A DNA stretch of 15,177 nucleotides from Deltaproteobacteria bacterium (GTDB lineage: Bacteria > Desulfobacterota > SM23-61), in the NCBI GenBank assembly GCA_016234425.1, contig JACRCA010000324.1, positions 1 through 15,177 of the forward strand, in the 5' to 3' direction. The stretch's first letter is position 1. Each line of letters opens with the position of its first letter. The notes beneath the pieces were generated by a model. That model was not told where the DNA came from. It searched no databases and saw only the letters and a program-made list of their open reading frames with translations. This document shows positions 1-5,564 of the stretch, piece after piece. The position numbers and the translations under genes were made by a program.

Positions 1-2
1 AA

Positions 3-293
3 CTCCGCAAGAATCAGCAAATTTTCATGCTGGACTCGCATGTAATCTTTACTCTGAATACCCATCTGCGAGGTATAGGTTCCGCATTACTAACCGGTAG
101 ATTGGTCTTCACCCTGGAGATAGGTGAGGTTTCAAATCGCAGGAAAATTAGGATGTCAAACATCAGAGAGGAGCAAGTGTCTATCACGCTTGTGCCCCTA
201 ATATTAAAAGGTTTAAAGCATCTTGAGATGGAAACGGTTGACGCCAGAAATGGGAGAATATATGATGGCCCAGACATGAGGAAAGCCCAATGA
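3..293 (+). CDS. C-terminal part of an unrecognised protein (open at window edge)
   Basis: The frame is open from the left edge to a TGA at 291-293, giving 97 visible residues; the first internal ATG is at 27. I do not recognise the family. The visible part has no membrane segment or motif I can name; it alternates hydrophobic and charged residues and ends in a polar tail. The main support for it being real is that its TGA overlaps the ATG of the next gene (ATGA, 290-293), the usual sign of translational coupling, which would make it part of the acyl-CoA operon. A 100-residue minus-strand frame covers the same bases but runs into the start of the downstream gene, so I prefer the plus strand. 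The function is unknown and the call itself is moderate. Confidence 0.4.
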   Translation, partial: LRKNQQIFMLDSHVIFTLNTHLRGIGSALLTGRLVFTLEIGEVSNRRKIRMSNIREEQVSITLVPLILKGLKHLEMETVDARNGRIYDGPDMRKAQ

Positions 294-1681
294 CCAAAGA
301 TGACGAAGCTTTTCATTTTCTTTTTAACCCGCGCTCCGTGGCCGTGGTTGGAGCCTCAGAGAATCCCCTGAAGATGGGTCATCAGTGCCTGCTCAGCCTT
401 AGGGAAAGTGGGTCCCACCGCTCCATCTATCCCATTCATCCCCGGCTGAAAGAGATTCTGGGAATACCTGCTTATCCCGGTTTACAATATGTCCCCGGAG
501 AAGTTGACCTGGCGATCCTCGCAGTTCCAGCCTCGGAGACAATTTTTGCCTTAAAAGCCTGCCAGGAGAAGGGGGTCCGGGGGGCCATCATTATCACAGC
601 TGGATTTCGCGAGATCGAGAAGCCCAGTGGCGAGCTACTCCAGAAAGAGATGGCCCGCATTGCCAACCAGGGAAGAATCAAGATCATCGGGCCCAACACA
701 TTCGGGTTGGTGAATGTCCACGCTCAGCTAAATGCTTCCTTCACGCCGGTATTTTCCCGATTGAAGCCCGGGTCGATCTCTGTGATTGGCCAGAGTGGAG
801 GGGTTTCTCATTTAGTCGCCTACCAGGCCCTCAATGAAGGAGTAGGCCTTAGTAAGGTGGTTGGCATCGGCAATCGTTGCAACGTGGATTTTGCGGACCT
901 TTTGCCCTTTCTGGAAAAAGATTCTGAGACAAAATGTGTCATCCTTTTTATAGAAGGCCAAGATGATCCTCGAGGTTTGATTACAGCGGTAAAAAAATTT
1001 GCCTCCCGGAAACCCATAATTGCCATGAAGGCGGGGCGATATGCCGAATCCTCAAAAGCAGCCCGCTCTCATACTGGATCACTGGCCGGACGTTATGAGA
1101 TTTACGAAGCCTCGTTGAAGCAAGCCGGGGCGCTTGTGGTCCAGGATCCAGGGGAACTTTTGGACGTAGCCAAAATTTTGACCATGCTTCGACCACCCCC
1201 AGGGAGAAACGTGGCCGTGATGTCCTTTCAAGCCGGCCCCGGCATTTTGCTGACTGATGCAGTGGTTGAACATGGGCTGCGCATGGCTGTCTTTTCACCA
1301 GCGACACAAGAAAAGTTAGATAAACTTCTACCTCCCCTGACCATCCGTACTAACCCCGTGGACATAGCCTTTGCGCAAGATGAGCCAGTTTTTGAGGAAT
1401 CCCTTCATATCATTTTGCAGGATGAAAATGTAGATACTCTGGTGATTTTCCTGCTCCACCATCCTTTCATGGACCTAAGAAGGATTGTGCGCCCGCTCCT
1501 CAGACAGAGGATGTTGTCCCCAAAACCCATCCTCCTCGGGGTTAACGCCCTTCAAGGATCAATCGCTGAAGAAGTCGCCGAATTGGAAAGAAGAGGGATT
1601 CCGGTATATCCGCTTCCCGACCGGGCCATTCGAGCGTTGAAAAGGCTGATGCAGTATGGCGGATCCCTAAGAAAAGGGTAA
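290..1681 (+). CDS. ADP-forming acyl-CoA synthetase, alpha subunit (CoA-binding/ligase-CoA domains)
   Basis: The 463-residue protein matches the layout of the alpha subunit of ADP-forming acetyl/acyl-CoA synthetases (acyl-CoA + ADP + Pi <-> acid + CoA + ATP), and its length is close to that of archaeal alpha subunits. Visible landmarks are the N-terminal Rossmann CoA-binding stretch SVAVVGASENPLKMG (about 16-30), GPNTFGLVN (134-142, where many relatives have Cys or Ser instead of Thr), GQSGGVS (167-173), and SHTGSLAG (260-267), whose His261 corresponds to the phosphorylated histidine. No ATP-grasp (beta) domain is fused, so a separate beta subunit is needed for full activity; none is in this window. 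The start is supported by GAGGAAA at 278-284, five bases before the ATG, and by the ATGA overlap with the upstream frame. The next gene, an acyl-CoA racemase, fits a branched-chain or aromatic acyl-CoA pathway. The substrate cannot be read from the sequence. Confidence 0.88.
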   Translation: MTKDDEAFHFLFNPRSVAVVGASENPLKMGHQCLLSLRESGSHRSIYPIHPRLKEILGIPAYPGLQYVPGEVDLAILAVPASETIFALKACQEKGVRGAIIITAGFREIEKPSGELLQKEMARIANQGRIKIIGPNTFGLVNVHAQLNASFTPVFSRLKPGSISVIGQSGGVSHLVAYQALNEGVGLSKVVGIGNRCNVDFADLLPFLEKDSETKCVILFIEGQDDPRGLITAVKKFASRKPIIAMKAGRYAESSKAARSHTGSLAGRYEIYEASLKQAGALVVQDPGELLDVAKILTMLRPPPGRNVAVMSFQAGPGILLTDAVVEHGLRMAVFSPATQEKLDKLLPPLTIRTNPVDIAFAQDEPVFEESLHIILQDENVDTLVIFLLHHPFMDLRRIVRPLLRQRMLSPKPILLGVNALQGSIAEEVAELERRGIPVYPLPDRAIRALKRLMQYGGSLRKG

Positions 1682-1692
1682 AGGGGAAAGAA

Positions 1693-1724
1693 GAATCGGC
1701 GAATCGGCGAAACGGTGAAAAGGG
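1693..1724. repeat. 8-bp tandem repeat, GAATCGGC type (4 units)
   Basis: Four consecutive octamers: GAATCGGC, GAATCGGC, GAAACGGT, GAAAAGGG. The first two are identical and the others degrade progressively. It begins 11 bases after the acyl-CoA synthetase stop, between two genes of one probable operon. Confidence 0.75.
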
Positions 1725-1776
1725 CCACAGGCTAAGGCAAGAAGAACCGATGAGCGAAGGGATTAAGCAATCAGGT

Positions 1777-1816
1777 GACTATTCGACTATGCGACTAAAT
1801 GACTAGGAGACTGCTA
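1777..1816. repeat. 8-bp tandem repeat, GACTNNNN type (5 units)
   Basis: Five octamers, each beginning GACT: GACTATTC, GACTATGC, GACTAAAT, GACTAGGA, GACTGCTA. The period is exactly 8 with a variable second half. It differs in sequence from the 8-bp repeat about 50 bases upstream. The ribosome binding site of the racemase gene lies inside units 4 and 5. Confidence 0.75.
1805..1810 (+). promoter_or_regulatory. Ribosome binding site of the racemase gene
   Basis: AGGAGA ends nine bases before the ATG at 1820. It decides between that ATG and an in-frame ATG at 1799, which has no purine-rich site at a usable distance and lies inside the GACT repeat. Confidence 0.75.
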
Positions 1817-1819
1817 TCG

Positions 1820-2962
1820 ATGAGAGCCTTGGAAGGAGTAAAGGTATTGGACCTTTCCCGACTTTTTCCTGGCCCTTACTGCTCGATGATTCTGGCAGAC
1901 CTGGGCGCCGATGTCCTCAGGATCGAGGACCGTCGCTATGCCGGGGAAGGGGCAGGGATGCCCACCGTAATGCGCAACAAAAGGCATATGACTTTAAACC
2001 TGAAGCATCCCCAGGGTCAGGAAATTTTTTATCGACTGGCCAGGGAAGCGGATGTGGTATTGGAAGGATTCCGTCCTGGCGTACCGCAACGTTTGGGAAT
2101 CGACTATGATGGCTTAAGAAGAATGAACGAGAAGCTGATTTACTGCTCGATTACGGGTTATGGGCAAGATGGCCCTTACCGGAACATGGTCGGGCATGAT
2201 ATAAACTACCTGAGCTTCGGGGGCGTGCTGGACCTGACTGGAGAACCAGGAAGGAAGCCGGTCATCCCGCCCATCCAAGTGGCGGATATGGCTGCTGGAG
2301 GAATGTATGCCGCGCTGGGGGTTATGGCTGCGCTGATCGCTCGGCAGAAGACTGGCAGAGGACAATACATCGACATCTCCATGCTGGATGGCATCATCGC
2401 CATGCTTCCCTTCCCAGTGGGTCTTCTCTGGGGGCTGGGAGAGGTTGCCCAACGAGGCGACACTCTGCTCAGCGGCAGGTATCCCTGCTATAACGTTTAT
2501 GAGACCAGGGACGGAGAATATATCTCCTTGGGAGCCTTGGAAGCTCGCTTCTGGGTAGTCCTCTGCCAAAAACTGGGGCGGGAGGATTTTATTGCTCATC
2601 AGTACGATGAAGGCGAAAAGAGATCAGAGATCTTCAATTTTTTGCGCCAGATGTTTAAGAATAAAACCCGCGATCAATGGATGGAAGAGCTGAAAGATCT
2701 GGATGTCTGCATCGGCAAAGTTCTCCACTTGGATGAAGCCCTGAGAGATCCGCAGGTGGTGCAGCGGAAAATGGTTACAGAATTTATCGACGTGAAAAAA
2801 GGGAAGATGAGGCTCTTATCCTCTCCCATAAGATTATCGGAGACCCCTGCGGAAATCCGCTGGGCTCCGGCCGATTTCGGTGAGCATACCGAAGAGGTGC
2901 TGAAGGATCTGGGGTTCGGCGAGGAGGAAATCGAGGAGATGAAGAGGGAAGGGGTGGTGTAA
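1820..2962 (+). CDS. Alpha-methylacyl-CoA racemase (CoA-transferase family III, CaiB/BaiF fold)
   Basis: The 380-residue family III CoA-transferase-fold protein most resembles alpha-methylacyl-CoA racemases, which interconvert (2R)- and (2S)-2-methylacyl-CoA through an enolate without transferring CoA. From the ATG at 1820, the residues known to matter in the M. tuberculosis racemase fall at identical positions: Arg91 (QRLGID), His126 (GHDINY), Asp156 (VADMAAG) and Glu241 (GALEARFW). That also supports this start over the ATG at 1799. The N-terminus ALEGVKVLDLSR and the TGRGQYIDISMLDG stretch (178-191) are typical of the superfamily. It probably shares a transcript with the acyl-CoA synthetase alpha subunit 138 bases upstream, linked by two short repeats. 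A true CoA transferase is the alternative, since Asp156 is the acylated residue there, but the combined His126/Glu241 pattern favours a racemase. The C-terminus is acidic and complete. It converges with the small cysteine-rich gene on the other strand. Confidence 0.85.
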   Translation: MRALEGVKVLDLSRLFPGPYCSMILADLGADVLRIEDRRYAGEGAGMPTVMRNKRHMTLNLKHPQGQEIFYRLAREADVVLEGFRPGVPQRLGIDYDGLRRMNEKLIYCSITGYGQDGPYRNMVGHDINYLSFGGVLDLTGEPGRKPVIPPIQVADMAAGGMYAALGVMAALIARQKTGRGQYIDISMLDGIIAMLPFPVGLLWGLGEVAQRGDTLLSGRYPCYNVYETRDGEYISLGALEARFWVVLCQKLGREDFIAHQYDEGEKRSEIFNFLRQMFKNKTRDQWMEELKDLDVCIGKVLHLDEALRDPQVVQRKMVTEFIDVKKGKMRLLSSPIRLSETPAEIRWAPADFGEHTEEVLKDLGFGEEEIEEMKREGVV

Positions 2963-3032
2963 TAGAAAAGAGATTGTCGACTTGCCCCCCGGAGGTGGGT
3001 CCGGCCAATGACCAAGAGTGGATAACGAACCC

Positions 3033-3227
3033 TCAGGCCTTGATAGAGGAAATGAATTTCTTGAAAGACCGATCGTAGGAGCGTTCTGCTGCCGGAGGAA
3101 AAAAGCAGCCCGGGAGCTCGCCATTCCTCCGGTGGTAGGTCACGCATTCGCAGCATTTTCCCTTGCGGGAGCAGGGATCATAGGAGCAAGTGCAATTTTC
3201 CATGTTCTTCTTCACATTGCATTCCAT
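3033..3227 (-). CDS. Small cysteine-rich protein, DUF6485-like
   Basis: A 64-residue protein with eight cysteines (3, 12, 14, 19, 25, 26, 28, 41) in the order ECNV, CTCSYDPC, RKGKCCECV, then RRNGELPGCFFPPAAE and a YDRS tail. From memory this matches the DUF6485 family of short cysteine-rich proteins common in Deltaproteobacteria and other anaerobes; their function is unknown to me, and a bound metal is only an inference from the cysteine spacing. I chose the ATG at 3225-3227 because family members begin MEC and because GAGGGTGG lies just upstream; an in-frame ATG at 3248 would add seven residues without a good site. A plus-strand ORF (3018-3290) covers the same DNA but has no family resemblance. 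It lies downstream of argC on the same strand, separated by a repeat-filled gap, and converges with the racemase gene. Confidence 0.8.
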   Translation of the reverse strand: MECNVKKNMENCTCSYDPCSRKGKCCECVTYHRRNGELPGCFFPPAAERSYDRSFKKFISSIKA

Positions 3228-3250
3228 CTTCCACCCTCTTTCATTCATTC

Positions 3251-3477
3251 GCCACAGAGATCACAGAGAACACAGAGAAAAAATCGTTAGAAAATAAAAC
3301 CCTAACCATCTCCCCCGCTGTGGGAGGGGTGCAGAGGAGGGGGAGGGAAATATAGAGCTAAATTTTCATGGTTCGTGGGTGACGGTGAGGTCATGAATGA
3401 TTCCTTATAAAAGCAAGGACCCATTTTGGTTTTTTCGGCTTTTAATTCTGCTCTGAGAACTCTGTGTCCTCGGTGGC
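3251..3477. repeat. 227-bp interspersed element with imperfect 32-bp terminal inverted repeats
   Basis: The left arm (3251-3282) contains CACAGAGA three times with a 9-base period (3253, 3262, 3271). The reverse complement of 3446-3477 matches it at 24 of 32 positions by eye, including GCCAC at the tip and CACAGAG in the centre. Inside, 3301-3347 is a C-run/G-run segment (CTCCCCC ... GGGAGGGG ... GAGGGGGAGG) that can fold. No coding frame inside is convincing and no target-site duplication is visible. It fills the gap between argC and the DUF6485 gene; CACAGAG-type arms are, from memory, common dispersed intergenic elements in environmental bacterial genomes. Confidence 0.55.
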
Positions 3478-3495
3478 CAAAAATCTTGCTTTTAT
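3407..3495. repeat. 11-bp perfect inverted repeat over the argC stop codon
   Basis: ATAAAAGCAAG (3407-3417) and CTTGCTTTTAT (3485-3495) are exact reverse complements, 67 bases apart. The second arm contains the argC TAA (3492-3494). In an argC transcript they could form a long-range stem enclosing one arm of the CACAGAG element. No T-run typical of an intrinsic terminator follows on the minus strand. Confidence 0.5.
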
Positions 3496-4529
3496 GGATA
3501 AATGGGGACAATTTCAATTCCTAAGGATTCCTCCAGACCGAGCATCAGGTTCATGTTCTGGACTGCCTGGCCAGATGCACCTTTGACCAGGTTGTCGATC
3601 GCTGAAAGGAGAATCAACCGGTTGTTTCTTTTATCAACTTTCCAGCCAAGGTCGCAGTAATTGGAGCCGAATACATCCGCAGTGCTGGGCAGAAGATCGG
3701 AGGGGTGGAGGCGGACAAATTTTTCCTTGGCGTAAAAGTCCCGATAGATGTCCAATATTTCATTTTCGGAAAGAGGTTTCGTAAGGGAGGCGTAAATTGT
3801 AGAAAGGATTCCCCGTTTCATGGGGACTAGGTGAGGAGTGAAGGTGATGACTACTTTTTCACCCGCCAGTCGGCTCAGCTCCTGTTCCATTTCCGGCGTG
3901 TGCCGGTGTTCGGTTACTTTGTAGGCCTTAAAATTTTCGCTTACTTCGGTGAAGAGGGAAGAAAGCACTGCGGACCGCCCGGCCCCACTAACCCCAGATT
4001 TGGAATCAGCAATGATGGTGCGGTGGTTGATGAGTTTGTTCTTCAAGGCCGGTGCCAATGCGAGAATCACGCTAGTTGGGTAGCAGCCCGGATTGGCGAC
4101 CAGCGTAGCTCTTTTGATTTCTTCGCGATGGAGCTCTGGAATTCCATATACCGCCTCCTGCAAAAGGGTCGGGGCAGTGTGCGTCTCGTACCATTCCTCA
4201 TAAACTTTGGGGTCCGCTAAGCGAAAATCCGCGCTCAGGTCCACGACCTTCAAGCCTCTTTGGATAAATCCAGGGACCACTTCCATTGCCGTCTTGTGGG
4301 GGAGGGCGGTGAAGAGAAAATCGCACGCCTGCACTAAGGGCTCAACCTCTAAGGCCTGACAGACCAGATCCGTTTCCTTTATTACGGAAGGAAAGACTTG
4401 CCAAATCGGTTGTCCCACGTATCGCTCGGAAGTGAGAGCGGTCAATTTGATTTTGGGGTGGCGCAGGAGGAGGCGCACTAACTCCAGGCCAGTGTACCCT
4501 GTTGCTCCTATTACGCCCACGCGAGTCAT
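3492..4529 (-). CDS. argC: N-acetyl-gamma-glutamyl-phosphate reductase
   Basis: The enzyme catalyses the NADPH-dependent reduction of N-acetyl-glutamyl phosphate to the semialdehyde, the third step of arginine/ornithine biosynthesis, in the cytoplasm. The 345-residue protein is full length for the type 1 family. It starts with the NADP-binding GVIGATGYTGLELVRLL (5-21), has the catalytic cysteine in NPGCYPTS (Cys149), the conserved SKSGVSGAGR (176-185), the HRHTPE segment (208-213) containing the probable catalytic histidine, and the C-terminal NLVKGASGQAVQNMNLM (313-329). AGGAG lies about seven bases upstream of the ATG. It is the third gene of the rplM-rpsI-argC set, 52 bases after rpsI, an order I associate with Desulfobacterota genomes. 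No other arginine genes are in the window. The stop codon lies in an arm of an 11-bp inverted repeat. Confidence 0.96.
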   Translation of the reverse strand: MTRVGVIGATGYTGLELVRLLLRHPKIKLTALTSERYVGQPIWQVFPSVIKETDLVCQALEVEPLVQACDFLFTALPHKTAMEVVPGFIQRGLKVVDLSADFRLADPKVYEEWYETHTAPTLLQEAVYGIPELHREEIKRATLVANPGCYPTSVILALAPALKNKLINHRTIIADSKSGVSGAGRSAVLSSLFTEVSENFKAYKVTEHRHTPEMEQELSRLAGEKVVITFTPHLVPMKRGILSTIYASLTKPLSENEILDIYRDFYAKEKFVRLHPSDLLPSTADVFGSNYCDLGWKVDKRNNRLILLSAIDNLVKGASGQAVQNMNLMLGLEESLGIEIVPIYP

Positions 4530-4581
4530 GGAGATTCTCCTTGCTTTGGGAAAAATCTTGGATGCAAAAACGATGGGGGAA

Positions 4582-4974
4582 TTAGCGCTTGGAGTATTGG
4601 AATCTTTTCCGGGCGCCTTTCTGTCCGTACTTTTTGCGCTCTTTGATCCGTGAGTCTCGGGTAATGAGACCTGCCTTCTTCAGGATTTCGCGGGATTCTT
4701 CTTTCACGGCCAGAAGCGCCCTGGTGATCCCGTGACGGAGAGCTCCAGCCTGGCCTATCATCCCGCCCCCCTGAACCTTAGCGGAGATGTCAAATTGTCC
4801 CAGAGTACCAGTGAGCTCAAGAGGCTGGAAGATCATACCTTTGGCTGTGTCCAGAGGAAAGTACCTGTCCAGTCCCTGGTCGTTCACAGTGATCTTGCCT
4901 TCCCCAGGCTTTATCCATACCCGGGCGACGGCGGTTTTTCTCTTGCCAGTGGCATAGAATGTTTTTTCGGGCAT
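4582..4974 (-). CDS. rpsI: 30S ribosomal protein S9
   Basis: The 130-residue protein, the same length as E. coli S9, has the family hallmarks: the N-terminal [14 protein letters not shown] (7-20), GRYF-like DRYFPLD (31-37), [21 protein letters not shown] (68-88) and the basic C-terminal tail [17 protein letters not shown], whose last residues reach the P-site tRNA in known ribosomes. It follows rplM by 11 bases with AAGGAAAG as the binding site, so the two are certainly co-transcribed and probably coupled in translation. Downstream is argC. Everything about the gene looks intact, in contrast with the interrupted rplM in front of it. Confidence 0.97.
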   Translation of the reverse strand: MPEKTFYATGKRKTAVARVWIKPGEGKITVNDQGLDRYFPLDTAKGMIFQPLELTGTLGQFDISAKVQGGGMIGQAGALRHGITRALLAVKEESREILKKAGLITRDSRIKERKKYGQKGARKRFQYSKR

Positions 4975-4985
4975 TTTTCTTTCCT

Positions 4986-5414
4986 TTACACTGAGAAGGG
5001 TTCTGGTTGCTGCGCTTGATGGGGATGAGATTCGCCGGAGTAAATTTTCAGCTTCTTTAAAAGCTTGCGGCCCAATTTATTCTTGGGGAGCATTCCCTGA
5101 ACGGCCATGGTAATGAGTCGTTCAGGCTTTTTTTCTTTTATTTTTTAGGCGCTGATCGATTTGAGGCCGCCGGGGTAGCCAGAATGATGGATGTAGAGCT
5201 TTTCCTTCCATTTCTTCCCCGTAAGGGCCACCTTATCGGCGTTCACTACGACCACAAAATCACCGGCATCTACGTGCGGAGTAAAAGTGGACTTATGCTT
5301 TCCGCGGAGCAGAATCGCCACGCGGGAAGCGAGTCGTCCAAGGGTTTTACCCTTAGCGTCTATTAAATGCCACTTTCTTTGAATTTCCCCCTTTTTCGCC
5401 ATATAGGTTCCCAT
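4986..5414 (-). pseudogene. rplM: 50S ribosomal protein L13 gene with an in-frame TAA at codon 90
   Basis: From the ATG at 5412-5414 (AAGAGG about six bases upstream) the frame reads 89 residues of clear L13, including [36 protein letters not shown] and [14 protein letters not shown], then meets TAA at 5145-5147. The same frame continues without any shift as [20 protein letters not shown], then [31 protein letters not shown], and ends at TAA 4986-4988. Counting the interrupted codon, the product is 142 residues, equal to E. coli L13, and the spacing between the two halves matches with no gap. The position normally holds Lys or Arg (AAA to TAA is one change). L13 is normally a single-copy, essential 50S assembly protein, so a sequencing or assembly error in this A-rich stretch is the simplest explanation; a real nonsense mutation with readthrough is the alternative. 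It is the first gene of the rplM-rpsI-argC unit. Confidence 0.93.
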
Positions 5415-5444
5415 GGAAAACCTCTTAAGCAGATTAAAAATATT

Positions 5445-5473
5445 ATTATAAATTCTATATGTTCCATCGTCAA
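5445..5473 (-). promoter_or_regulatory. Sigma70-type promoter of rplM-rpsI-argC
   Basis: On the minus strand, TTGACG (5468-5473) and TATAAT (5445-5450) are separated by exactly 17 bases. The expected transcription start, near 5438, leaves a leader of about 24 bases before the rplM ATG, too short for a large leader structure. Confidence 0.75.
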
Positions 5474-5529
5474 TAAAAATTTGTCCGGAAAGACCCATCC
5501 TCATCCCCCCGCTCCGTGATGATTTGACT

Positions 5530-5557
5530 GGGAAAATCCGATAATTATCCATTTCCC
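5530..5557 (+). promoter_or_regulatory. Nested dyad upstream of the copper ATPase gene, possible operator
   Basis: GGGAAA (5530-5535) and TTTCCC (5552-5557) form an outer inverted repeat around a perfect 10-bp palindrome, GATAATTATC (5540-5549). A TTGACT at 5524-5529 directly precedes it, with only a weak -10 (TATCCA, 16-base spacer). The position, just ahead of a metal-efflux gene, suggests a regulator site; no 19-base-spacer MerR/CueR promoter is visible. The function is inferred. Confidence 0.4.
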
Positions 5558-5564
5558 TCTGGAA

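Noticed and set aside
14..316. Minus-strand 100-residue ORF at the left edge
   Set aside because: It overlaps the start of the acyl-CoA synthetase gene and the frame that is coupled to it by ATGA; no family resemblance.
1693..1816. CRISPR-like array
   Set aside because: The period is only 8 bases with no spacers; no cas genes are present.
1799..1819. Upstream ATG for the racemase gene
   Set aside because: No ribosome binding site, lies in the GACT repeat, and would shift the catalytic residues away from the racemase numbering.
2114..2599. 161-residue minus-strand ORF inside the racemase gene (and similar long frames inside copA and the helicase)
   Set aside because: Antisense shadows of well-identified genes with no domain resemblance.
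3018..3290. Plus-strand 90-residue ORF
   Set aside because: It overlaps the cysteine-rich minus-strand gene, whose residues match a known small family; the plus-strand product resembles nothing and runs into repeat sequence.
5128..5147. Frameshift, or reassigned TAA codon, as the explanation of the split rplM
   Set aside because: The downstream half is in the same frame with no length change, and TAA ends rpsI, argC and copA normally.
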